Notes: generated from the sequence alone by a model not told the origin. Counted from the stretch's first letter, positions 1-6,754 are shown. The stretch is DNA of 7,171 nt from JAWLFI01 sp041685645 (GCA_041685645.1 JAWLFI010000135.1:1-7171), one strand, 5' to 3'. Program-made: numbers and translations.

Positions 1-2
1 AT

Positions 3-56
3 ATCGGAGATTCCCTCGACGAAGCGACGGGAATTTTGCGTCCACTCACCTCCTGA
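3..56 (+). CDS. possible C-terminal tail of an upstream gene (partial)
   Basis: Frame 3 is open from the window edge to a TGA at 54-56 and would encode a tail reading IGDSLDEATGILRPLTS. Its acidic/hydrophobic mix looks more like real protein than the other two forward frames, which are also open here (to a TAA at 82-84 and a TGA at 77-79). The piece is too short to assign to a family. If real, the upstream gene ends 31 bp before the annotated hpt start, which would suit an operon. The frame choice is a guess. Confidence 0.25.
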   Translation: MGDSLDEATGILRPLTS

Positions 57-87
57 AGGCCACAAAGAGGCAGATATGAAATAAATA

Positions 88-696
88 ATGGGAAAATTCG
101 GCAAAAGTTATGGGGATTTCGCACAGGCACATTACTTTCATGGCATGGAAAAGTCAATACAGATAGAGGACAAGAAATTTCATTTGTTTTTGTCGCGCGA
201 TGACATCATGGAACAAGTAGAACGCACTGTCAGTTGGATGGATACTACATATGCCGACAGCGACGACTTGCCCGTAGTGATTCCCATTCTCAATGGGGCG
301 CTCTTCTACGCCATGGATGTGCTGCGTCGAAGTGAGCGAGAATGGCAGTGGTTTCCGGTAAAAATCAGTTCCTACTCCGGCATGGAGCGCGGCAAAGAAG
401 TAGATATTCTGAGCACCGATCTGGGCTTTTTGCGCGGCAGAGACGTGCTGATTATAGAAGATATAGTGGACACGGGACATACTATGACGGCATTTTACAA
501 AGAGTTGCGGTCTGTCTTGCCCAAATCCATTCGTCTGGCCAGCCTTTTGATCAAGCCGGAAGCACTGGAAATGAAGGTGCAGCCTGATTTTGTCGGTTTT
601 GAGATCGGTCGGGAGTTCATCGTGGGCTACGGTATGGATTATAAGGAAAAAGGGCGCTCCCTGGAGCATATCTACCAGTATCAGGGTGTGAAATAA
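88..696 (+). CDS. hpt: hypoxanthine phosphoribosyltransferase
   Basis: Cytosolic purine-salvage enzyme that joins hypoxanthine (often also guanine) to PRPP to give IMP or GMP. The type I PRTase fold is visible: the PPi-loop region VIPILNGALFYAMDVL (about 64-79), the flexible-loop KISSYSG (92-98), and the PRPP signature IIEDIVDTGHTM (122-133), in which D128 matches the proposed catalytic base (human Asp137). K156 (LLIKPEA) and the hood VGFEIGREFIVGYGMDY with D184 contact the base in the family. The family is usually about 175-180 aa. This 202-aa reading carries roughly 19 extra N-terminal residues, and Met20 (ATG at 145) starts exactly where typical homologues begin, so a 183-aa protein is an equally good choice. 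Neither start has a convincing ribosome-binding site, which is common in Bacteroidota. A TAA at 82-84 closes the frame upstream. The ALDH gene follows after 55 bp with its own promoter element. Confidence 0.93.
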   Translation: MGKFGKSYGDFAQAHYFHGMEKSIQIEDKKFHLFLSRDDIMEQVERTVSWMDTTYADSDDLPVVIPILNGALFYAMDVLRRSEREWQWFPVKISSYSGMERGKEVDILSTDLGFLRGRDVLIIEDIVDTGHTMTAFYKELRSVLPKSIRLASLLIKPEALEMKVQPDFVGFEIGREFIVGYGMDYKEKGRSLEHIYQYQGVK

Positions 697-713
697 TCCT
701 CGTATTCTGCTTT

Positions 714-737
714 TTGTGCACTGATTTTCTACCTTTG
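714..737 (+). promoter_or_regulatory. Bacteroidota-type promoter for the aldehyde dehydrogenase
   Basis: TACCTTTG at 730-737 is a perfect match to the Bacteroidota -7 consensus TAnnTTTG and lies 14 bp before the ATG at 752, giving a very short leader. A TTG at 714-716 could serve as the -33 element, but its 13-bp spacing is shorter than the usual 17-23 bp, so only the -7 box is well supported. The palindrome TTTGCGCAAA (734-743) overlaps the -7 box and the expected start of transcription. The element suggests the dehydrogenase can be transcribed independently of hpt. Confidence 0.6.
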
Positions 738-751
738 CGCAAAAATATACT

Positions 752-2287
752 ATGGACACATCCTTCTTAAAACGATTGGGAATAGAAACAGAAAATCCCG
801 GCACCTGGTCCGGGCAGCAATCTTTCACGACAGATACGAAAATTGATTCACACACGCCCGTAGATGGCGCTTTAATCGGCCGCCTTACCGTTACGGATGA
901 GAAGCAGTACGAATTGGTCATGCGCCAGGCGGAAACCGCTTTTGATAGTTGGCGCTCGATGCCGGCTCCGCAGCGCGGTGAGATCGTCAGACAGTACGGA
1001 CAGAAGTTGCGCGAGCACAAGGAAGACCTGGGACGACTGGTCTCATACGAAATGGGCAAAAGTCTGCAAGAAGGCTGGGGAGAAGTTCAGGAAATGATAG
1101 ATATCTGTGACTTTGCCCTGGGCCAAAGCCGCATGCTGTACGGCATGACTACACATTCCGAACGCCCTCAACACCGCATGTACGAGCAGTGGCATCCCCT
1201 GGGTGTAGTGGGCATTATTTCCGCCTTTAACTTTCCCGTGGCGGTATGGGCCTGGAATGCGATGATCGCTCTCGTCTGTGGAAATGTCTGCGTATGGAAG
1301 CCCTCTGAGAAGTCTTCATTGTGTGCCATCGCCTGCCAAAATTTATTCAATGAAGTGGCGGCAGAGAATGGACTGCCGGATGGTTTGTGCAATGTCATCA
1401 CCGGGGATTACCGCGTCGGCGAAATGATGACCGGCGATCACCGCGTGCGATTGGTGAGTGCTACGGGTAGCACGCCCATGGGCAAAAAAGTAGGAGCCAA
1501 AGTCGCCGAGCGCCTTGGAAAAACCATTTTGGAACTGGGTGGAAATAATGCCATGATCATTACCCCTTCAGCCAATATGGATTTAGTGCTCACAGCAGGC
1601 GTATTTGGCGCGGTGGGAACGGCCGGGCAGCGCTGTACCAGCACGCGACGATTAATTATCCATGATTCAATTTACGATACGGTCAAAGAAAAGCTAGCTC
1701 ATGCCTACAGCCAGCTCAGGATCGGTAACCCCTTAGAGGCAAAGAACCATATGGGGCCCCTGATTGATACCGATGCCGTGGCACAATATCAACGCGCACT
1801 GGAAGCGATTAAGGTTCAGGGTGGCACCATGGTCGTAGAAGGCGGAATATTGACCGGCCCGGGCTTTGAGAGTGGCTGTTATGTCAAGCCTTGCATAGCT
1901 GAGGTGGAAAATGACTACAATATTGTACAGCACGAGACCTTTGCACCTATTCTCTATATCATGAAGTACAGCGAAATCGAGGAGGCCATTCACATGCAAA
2001 ACGATGTGCCTCAGGGCTTGAGTAGTGCCATTATCACCGACAGCGTGCGCGAAAGTGAAACTTTCCTCTCTTATAAAGGATCGGATTGCGGAATTGCCAA
2101 TGTCAATATCGGAACTTCAGGAGCTGAGATCGGTGGCGCTTTCGGCGGCGAAAAGGAAACCGGTGGCGGTCGCGAAAGCGGATCAGATGCCTGGAAAGCG
2201 TATATGCGCCGACAGACCAACACCATCAATTGGAGCACAGATGTACCTCTCGCACAGGGCATTTCTTTTGACCTTGGTGGAGAATAG
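752..2287 (+). CDS. ALDH7-family aldehyde dehydrogenase, probable L-2-aminoadipate-6-semialdehyde dehydrogenase
   Basis: NAD(P)-dependent cytosolic dehydrogenase of 511 aa. It is expected to oxidise 2-aminoadipate-6-semialdehyde (in equilibrium with piperideine-6-carboxylate) to 2-aminoadipate in lysine catabolism; the proteobacterial counterpart is called amaB or pcd. Visible residues: oxyanion Asn160 (AFNFPVAVWAWN), cofactor Lys183 (VWKPSEKS), ATGSTPMGKKV Rossmann region, general base Glu261 (LELGGNN), nucleophile Cys295 (GTAGQRCTSTRR) and cofactor-ribose Glu395 (HETFAPIL). The stretches GEVQEMIDICDFALGQSRM and SERPQHRMYEQWHPLGVVGI closely follow my memory of human antiquitin. On that alignment its substrate-binding Glu121 and Arg301 correspond to E114 and R294. 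Length and C-terminus (FGGEKETGGGRESGSDAWKAYMRRQTNTIN) are those of a complete family member. The start follows a -7 box directly. No other lysine-degradation gene is in view, so the substrate rests on family features alone. Confidence 0.9.
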   Translation: MDTSFLKRLGIETENPGTWSGQQSFTTDTKIDSHTPVDGALIGRLTVTDEKQYELVMRQAETAFDSWRSMPAPQRGEIVRQYGQKLREHKEDLGRLVSYEMGKSLQEGWGEVQEMIDICDFALGQSRMLYGMTTHSERPQHRMYEQWHPLGVVGIISAFNFPVAVWAWNAMIALVCGNVCVWKPSEKSSLCAIACQNLFNEVAAENGLPDGLCNVITGDYRVGEMMTGDHRVRLVSATGSTPMGKKVGAKVAERLGKTILELGGNNAMIITPSANMDLVLTAGVFGAVGTAGQRCTSTRRLIIHDSIYDTVKEKLAHAYSQLRIGNPLEAKNHMGPLIDTDAVAQYQRALEAIKVQGGTMVVEGGILTGPGFESGCYVKPCIAEVENDYNIVQHETFAPILYIMKYSEIEEAIHMQNDVPQGLSSAIITDSVRESETFLSYKGSDCGIANVNIGTSGAEIGGAFGGEKETGGGRESGSDAWKAYMRRQTNTINWSTDVPLAQGISFDLGGE

Positions 2288-2497
2288 TCGCTGAGGGTTT
2301 TTTGCTGGCGCAAAATCGCGGTCGCTTTTTACCGCTTCATGTTGAGCACATTTTCATTCTTGCAGGTGCATTGCCGTGTCGAAAGTCATGCTGTGCCCAG
2401 CTGAAGGCGCGCGCGCTGCCCTCTGTCATAATCCAACAAATCCACCACGAATAGACCATTACTCTCTGCGATCTCTCAAATGGATCTCGCTACATTC
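2288..2497. other. intergenic stretch without a recognisable gene
   Basis: This is the first part of the 403-bp gap between the convergent dehydrogenase and barrel genes; repeat A fills most of the rest. I see no convincing terminator for the dehydrogenase: the best candidate is GCGGT-N8-ACCGC around 2318-2335, and it is not followed by a T-run. A 10-bp alternating GC run lies at 2407-2416. A 29-codon minus-strand open stretch (2386-2475) lies between stops and has no ATG. Confidence 0.5.
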
Positions 2498-2624
2498 GCG
2501 TCAGCGATGAGGAAGGCCATCCGCCGATCGGCGGATGGGTCCAAGACCTCCCGGCAGGGAGGGCGCAGGACCGATAGCCTGGATCGTAGCGCCGCCGCCG
2601 CAAAATTGGGGCGGCGGGACGCCC
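2498..2624 (-). repeat. structured GC-rich intergenic repeat, copy A
   Basis: A 127-bp GC-rich block differing sharply from its flanks. On the minus strand it runs from GGGCGTCCC to CTGACGC. Its ends pair as GCGTC (2498-2502) with GACGC (2618-2622). Inside are three strong hairpins: a perfect 22-bp palindrome (2517-2538), CCTCCC/GGGAGG (2547-2562) and CCGCCGCC/GGCGGCGG (2592-2617). It shares orientation, the end sequences, a core (plus strand GGACCGATAGC, 2568-2578) and an adjoining A-rich run with the copy at 6969-7082. From memory, repeats of the form GGGCGT...ACGC preceded by a T-run are frequent between genes in Bacteroidota; I cannot verify that here. It could be a REP/MITE-like element or a transcribed structured RNA. 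Confidence 0.65.
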
Positions 2625-2690
2625 AAAAAATAAATAAAAAAAAGATCTTGTGAGTGATAGGAAGGACACCCAACGGCTCATCTGACCGAA

Positions 2691-3980
2691 TCAATCATCG
2701 ACATGCTTTGCCCCCATTTGGTAGCGAACGCCCAATTGAAGGAAACGCGCAGAACCCGGAGGAGTAGGCTTGATGGGATGGGCCAACAATGGGTTCAATC
2801 CGTGCCGATAGGTGGCTAAGAGGTGGATGTGCGGACGAAGGGCATAGCTGAGGCCGGCGACGGGGCGAATATCCCAGCGATTGAAGAGGATAAAGCGTTG
2901 TTCAATTTCTCTGGAGCTGTAACTAATTTCTGAAACTTCTCCTGAGGGACTGGACACCAGGCCGTTGTTCTGCTGAATGGGCCCCTCATGCACACTGTGA
3001 AATCGGTAGGCGACTTCCAGTCCCATGCTCACGGACCATCGATCGTGGATAGAATAGTCGAGATGGGCGCCGAGATAAGCGAAATAGTTGTTTTTTAGCT
3101 GAAGTCGGGCCTCTGCAAACTCTCTGTTAAGGGAAAATTCACCAGAGGATACTTCTGTGGACTGATCTAATAGAAACCGCGAACTACTTCTGTACTCTGT
3201 CAGGGCGACCTGAGCAGGCTGGTGCATGCCATTGATACCAAGGCCTGTGGTCATCATATATGACCAGCGATCAGAAAGTGAGGAGCGCCAACCCATGCCA
3301 GTCTGCGCTACATAAGAATAGGGCCGGGCGGTTCGCGTACCCATGGAAAGATCTATGAAAAAGCCGTTTTCGCTAACATTTTTTGATGCATCTATATCTG
3401 CTGATGGGAGAGATGATTTCAATAGAGGCGCGCCGGTGAGATCCGATGGCACGGGCATGGACAGGCCTGAATCCTCGAGCCAGGGTAAGGGGAGTGCTGA
3501 GCTATGCACTCTTCTTTGGCTCGTCTCGTCAGGGAAGGTTTCCGGAACCAGGGGTAGGCCGGCTGTTTTTGTATTTGAGAAAGGGTTTATCTCCGCCTCA
3601 TGTGGATTTGCCGAAATGGGGGGCGACTCAGCCGCCCGGGTTGTGCGCTTAGAGGGGGTGAAAGCGACTGAATGGGTCTGTTTTGTTTCAGCCTTTGATG
3701 GGAGGGCATTGGTTTTTGATGTCGGCAAATCGAGATGGCTGCCTTTTGTTTTATCTTTTTCAGCGGGAATCCGGAATTCCGCTTGTGCAGTGGGGGTGTC
3801 TTCCGGACTGTCTTGTGGCAGACTCTGATTCATTAGTACCCATCCGGTTGCGAGGGCAATGACAGCCACTACACCAAACAGCCACCAAATCAAAAGGCCG
3901 CGTTTTCGCCCTTTGGGCAGACCCGCATCCAGTCTTTGATTCATGTCTTTCCACCCCTTTTGTCTCAACTTCTTATTCAT
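2691..3980 (-). CDS. one-TM anchored protein with periplasmic linker and C-terminal beta-barrel-like domain; putative anti-sigma partner
   Basis: A 429-aa protein with four parts. (1) A short basic cytoplasmic segment (1-28; GWKDMNQRLDAGLPKGRKRG). (2) A single hydrophobic helix at about 29-50 (LLIWWLFGVVAVIALATGWVLM). (3) A Pro/Ser/Thr-rich low-complexity linker (about 51-195). (4) A domain from about 205 to 422 of alternating polar/hydrophobic strands ending FLQLGVRYQM, as in porin-family outer-membrane barrels. The gene starts 4 bp after the ECF sigma stop, the usual place for an anti-sigma factor, so the N-terminus may bind that sigma. This role is inferred; no FecR or zinc anti-sigma motif is visible. 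Met13 (ATG at 3944), preceded by AAGGGG, is an alternative start, but I prefer Met1 because of its spacing and the W-x-x-M pattern I recall in similar proteins. After the stop there is only a T-rich run (minus strand, 2643-2625), without a clear hairpin, before repeat A. Confidence 0.75.
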   Translation of the reverse strand: MNKKLRQKGWKDMNQRLDAGLPKGRKRGLLIWWLFGVVAVIALATGWVLMNQSLPQDSPEDTPTAQAEFRIPAEKDKTKGSHLDLPTSKTNALPSKAETKQTHSVAFTPSKRTTRAAESPPISANPHEAEINPFSNTKTAGLPLVPETFPDETSQRRVHSSALPLPWLEDSGLSMPVPSDLTGAPLLKSSLPSADIDASKNVSENGFFIDLSMGTRTARPYSYVAQTGMGWRSSLSDRWSYMMTTGLGINGMHQPAQVALTEYRSSSRFLLDQSTEVSSGEFSLNREFAEARLQLKNNYFAYLGAHLDYSIHDRWSVSMGLEVAYRFHSVHEGPIQQNNGLVSSPSGEVSEISYSSREIEQRFILFNRWDIRPVAGLSYALRPHIHLLATYRHGLNPLLAHPIKPTPPGSARFLQLGVRYQMGAKHVDD

Positions 3981-3984
3981 CGTC

Positions 3985-4560
3985 TTATGCTATCGTTTTG
4001 TTCTCAGTGTTTTTTTTAATGCGTTTTTGCAGCTCTTTTCGCGCCTGGGTGAGGTACCATTTCGAGGTGTTTTCACTCATGTTTAGTTCCCTTCCAATTT
4101 CCGGGTGGCTGAACCCTTCAATCGCATGCATTCTAAAAACCATGGCCGCTTTGGGCGGCAATTCAGCCAATAATTCCAGCAGCTCTTCATAATAGAGTTC
4201 GCCTAGCGCTGTTGCCGGAACTTCTCCGGAACTTCGAACGCTATCCTCCGTTTCCAGAACAATGAATTTCTGATAGGATTTTTGGCTTCGAAAATGTTCC
4301 ACCATGCTGTGATAAATAATCCTACGCACCCAGCCTTCAAAACTGCCTTTGTGTTCGAACGTATTGATTTTTTCAAATACCTTAAAAAAGCCTGAATTGA
4401 GGACGGACAAGGTTTGATCCTCTTCTTTAATATATCGAAAACACATTCGGTACATGTCGTCAAAGTATCGCATGTACAGGGCATGCTGACATTTGCGATT
4501 GTTGTTTTTACAGCCTTCGATCAGCTCTGAAACCGTGTATGTTTTTCTAAATAATTTCAA
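3985..4560 (-). CDS. ECF-type RNA polymerase sigma factor (sigma-70 family)
   Basis: A 191-aa cytoplasmic sigma factor that would direct RNA polymerase to a small regulon, possibly including this operon. Region 2 spans about 25-92 (ALYMRYFDDMYRMCFRYI through KGSFEGWVRRIIYHSMVEHFR). Region 4 spans about 122-182, with the helix-turn-helix GFSHPEIGRELNMSENTSKWYLTQARKEL. The connecting segment (about 95-120) is short and there is no extra C-terminal domain, as expected for the ECF group. The start codon is TTG at 4560-4558, overlapping the TGA of the upstream gene as TTGA. The next in-frame Met is residue 30, inside region 2, so the TTG start is needed for an intact domain. It is translationally coupled to the barrel gene upstream and followed 4 bp later by the TM/barrel protein. 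No nearby TonB receptor or FecR gene is visible. Confidence 0.92.
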   Translation of the reverse strand: MKLFRKTYTVSELIEGCKNNNRKCQHALYMRYFDDMYRMCFRYIKEEDQTLSVLNSGFFKVFEKINTFEHKGSFEGWVRRIIYHSMVEHFRSQKSYQKFIVLETEDSVRSSGEVPATALGELYYEELLELLAELPPKAAMVFRMHAIEGFSHPEIGRELNMSENTSKWYLTQARKELQKRIKKNTENKTIA

Positions 4561-5372
4561 AAGGTATATCCGATATTGAATTGAATTCTTCGGTGCAGTA
4601 TGTCTATTTCCCTCGTGAGGATATCGGGGTGTATTTCATGGTGAGTGAATTGCTGAACGATGAAATCTATTCCCAGGGTAAATGCAGAGTGTTGATTACC
4701 GGTAAAGATAACTCCCGTACCAATTCTCGCACGATATCCACCATTGATAGACCGTTCCGGAGGATTCCCCCAAAATACTTCCTCCTGACTGAGATACTGC
4801 CCAATGCCCCAGCCCAGACGCCCCGACAGAAAGGGGTTCACCCGGTTGGTGTACTTGATCCAATCATAGCCTAGGGTCAGAGATTCGGAAAGGGTGGGAA
4901 ACATGCCATCAAAGACATCTGCCCCGACCTGCCCAACCAAAAAGTGCTCGGGGCGCCAGCGATATTTGTATTCGAAGGACATATTTGCGCCAGACAGAAT
5001 CACCGAAGAACTTCCTCCAAAAATGAGTCCACTGGAAAGGTGATAAAAGTGGGGTCGCTTTTTATCTCGAAACAAATGGGACTTTTCTTCACTCTCGCTT
5101 TTTCCGGATTGTAAAGATTCGGGTTTAGCGGCTTCTATTTGTTTAAACTGACTTTGCAGAAATTTAATCCGATTCCCACTCTGCAACTCTATTTCTACGG
5201 TATCTCCTCGTATATCAATCAACTCGGCATAAAAACTCGCGTTGGACATCAGTCTAAAATAGGTGTCGTAGTTGTAGTTAGAGGCCCCGGGGGATTCTTG
5301 TGCCAGCAACAGTGAGCCATTCACTGTCCAGGCGGCGATCAGAATTGCAATAAAAAGCTTCAGTATGTTCAT
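4557..5372 (-). CDS. secreted outer-membrane beta-barrel protein with SH3-like N-terminal domain
   Basis: A 271-aa exported protein of unknown specific function. Residues 1-24 form a Sec signal peptide (hydrophobic core KLFIAILIAAWTV, cleavage likely near LLLAQ). Residues about 45-82 (AELIDIRGDTVEIELQSGNRIKFLQSQFKQIEA) read as a small SH3-like strand module. A charged Ser/Glu/Lys linker follows (about 83-107). From about 108 onward alternating strands, many Gly and aromatic residues, and a C-terminal FNIGYTF ending in Phe are typical of a small barrel inserted by the Bam machinery. The start ATG shares one base with the TAA of the lipoprotein gene (TAATG), and its own TGA overlaps the sigma start. 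This implies tight co-translation and suggests it may be the outer-membrane sensor or channel of the module. No family name is recognised with confidence. Confidence 0.78.
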   Translation of the reverse strand: MNILKLFIAILIAAWTVNGSLLLAQESPGASNYNYDTYFRLMSNASFYAELIDIRGDTVEIELQSGNRIKFLQSQFKQIEAAKPESLQSGKSESEEKSHLFRDKKRPHFYHLSSGLIFGGSSSVILSGANMSFEYKYRWRPEHFLVGQVGADVFDGMFPTLSESLTLGYDWIKYTNRVNPFLSGRLGWGIGQYLSQEEVFWGNPPERSINGGYRARIGTGVIFTGNQHSAFTLGIDFIVQQFTHHEIHPDILTREIDILHRRIQFNIGYTF

Positions 5373-6676
5373 TAGGGTCGGTTGACGTGTATGTGGCTGA
5401 GTAATTCTAAGCTGGTCGGATCGCTGTAATCATATTGTCTGAAGCCATCGTCGCCGATGACCAATAAACTACTGCCGTGGAGAGCGATGGCATCGTAGGC
5501 ATGAAAGCCTTTGACATGACTGTACAGTTGATTGTCAATATCGCTAATATCATCCACATCGAAAACTTTCAGGCCGTATTCCCCTTCGCAAATAAAGAGA
5601 AGTTGGTTTAAAACGGCCAATCCATGGGGGTTATCCATGGGGAAAGTGTGCAGCAATTTTGGGGAGTGAATATCGGAGACATCCAGCACTTCCAATTGGT
5701 TGGAGAATCCGCCACAGGATGTTCCACCCCGGAGTGTTACGAAAGCGATGTCGTTTTGAACGACGACGGGGTCACAGGCATTGGCGTGGGAGAAAGTCGA
5801 TGCATGTTCAGGTTGGCTGGGGTCATCCAAAGTCATGATGTGCATGCCATTCGATGCGCCTAGAAACAAGTAATCTTCATAGGGGAAAATGGTCTCAATG
5901 CCCCAGGGCAGACCCGTTTTGGTCGAACTGCCCAGCGAACCGTCTGCGGCTATGGGCAAACTAAATATTTCTGAATTTCCCACGGCGTACAAATGGTTTT
6001 TCGTAATTGTGAATCGGGCCATGGAACCCCCTTGTCCGGTTTGGGGTGCTTGTGGGCCACCACTAATTCCATTTGTTGGGCCGCCGGATGTTTCGAAGGA
6101 GGATAGGTTTCTATTGCCGGCGAATTGGTCCAGGACCCAAATGCTATTACCCGATCCAAACCAGTCCTGACCCCAGCCTTCTTCTTCGCAATTGACAGTT
6201 TGTGTTACCTCAGTGGGTTCAAAATGGGAGGTGATGCCATTCGATCCTGCGTGGTAATGCGTGGAGAACACATCTTCTTTGCGTTCTAAGAGTTGAGGAG
6301 AATTGATGTTGGTAATATCAATGGTGACCAGATCGGTGTAGGCATCAGCATACAGGACACCGTTTTGAATAGCGACATCGTGATTTCCGGCTATGGGTAA
6401 AAATCCCAACGGAATGGGTTGGGCGGGATCGGAATTATCGATCCAGTGAATTCCTTCCCGAATTTCGTTAATGAGAATGAGGTCGTTGTAGAAATAGATT
6501 TTTCCGGGTTCTTGTAGTTCGCGGGGCTCTTCAAGGCTGACCGATGCTGCTCGGTACTCTTCCGGTGTAACAAACACGCGATCGTAGCGAACGAAAGTGC
6601 GTTCTTCCATGCAGTGGTCCGTTACACATGACATACCGAAAAGCATGAGGGCGGCAAAAAAAAGTATGATTCTCAT
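5372..6676 (-). CDS. LVIVD-repeat beta-propeller lipoprotein
   Basis: A 434-aa exported protein that starts the operon. Residues 1-16 are a hydrophobic signal ending FGMS, followed by Cys17, a plausible though relaxed lipobox, so it is probably anchored to the outer membrane and perhaps surface-exposed. The mature part carries repeated blades of the LVIVD type: GKIYFYNDLILINEIREGIHWIDNSDP, NGVLYADAYTDLVTIDITN, DYLFLGASNGMHIMTLDDPSQP, NDIAFVTLRGG...NQLEVLDVSD, NQLLFICEGEYGLKVFDVDD and SSLLVIGDDGFRQYDYSDP. About six or seven blades would close into a propeller. A Gly/Ser/Gln-rich insertion lies at about 192-220, just before GSMARFTI. Further cysteines at 22, 163, 301, 321 and 363 may form disulfides. 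Proteins of this family are common in Saprospiraceae but lack a known ligand. A promoter candidate lies about 55-85 bp upstream, and the stop is fused to the next start. Confidence 0.88.
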   Translation of the reverse strand: MRIILFFAALMLFGMSCVTDHCMEERTFVRYDRVFVTPEEYRAASVSLEEPRELQEPGKIYFYNDLILINEIREGIHWIDNSDPAQPIPLGFLPIAGNHDVAIQNGVLYADAYTDLVTIDITNINSPQLLERKEDVFSTHYHAGSNGITSHFEPTEVTQTVNCEEEGWGQDWFGSGNSIWVLDQFAGNRNLSSFETSGGPTNGISGGPQAPQTGQGGSMARFTITKNHLYAVGNSEIFSLPIAADGSLGSSTKTGLPWGIETIFPYEDYLFLGASNGMHIMTLDDPSQPEHASTFSHANACDPVVVQNDIAFVTLRGGTSCGGFSNQLEVLDVSDIHSPKLLHTFPMDNPHGLAVLNQLLFICEGEYGLKVFDVDDISDIDNQLYSHVKGFHAYDAIALHGSSLLVIGDDGFRQYDYSDPTSLELLSHIHVNRP

Positions 6677-6711
6677 TTTGAATTGGGTTTGATGTTAATG
6701 TTATAGCTTCT

Positions 6712-6754
6712 GATCGGGTTGGTATTCTTCCCTAAGTTATGAATGTGCCCGATC
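6712..6754. repeat. 7-bp inverted repeat bracketing the operon promoter
   Basis: GATCGGG at 6712-6718 and its exact reverse complement CCCGATC at 6748-6754 are separated by 29 bp. The predicted -7 element (6732-6739) sits midway and the downstream arm lies just past the expected transcription start. This could be a paired operator or a fortuitous repeat; arms of this length and spacing can arise by chance. Confidence 0.35.

Noticed and set aside
154..1059. 301-codon minus-strand open frame across hpt and the dehydrogenase start
   Set aside because: It is antisense to two well-supported genes, has no domain signature and spans their promoter.
2386..2475. 29-codon minus-strand open stretch (NGLFVVDLLDYDRG...)
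   Set aside because: It is bounded by stops on both sides and has no ATG; it could be a gene remnant but nothing supports it.
2498..2643. Repeat A plus A-run as an intrinsic terminator for the dehydrogenase
   Set aside because: On the plus strand the hairpins are followed by A and not T residues; on the minus strand the T-run precedes the hairpins. The geometry is wrong for a Rho-independent terminator in either direction.
2476..2694. 72-codon and 63-codon minus-strand open frames over repeat A
   Set aside because: They are translations of the GC-rich repeat, with no initiation signal or family resemblance.
3343..3828. 161-codon plus-strand open frame
   Set aside because: It is antisense to the linker and barrel of the 429-aa protein, whose composition and operon position are convincing; the frame shows only low-complexity Gly/Ser/Val sequence.
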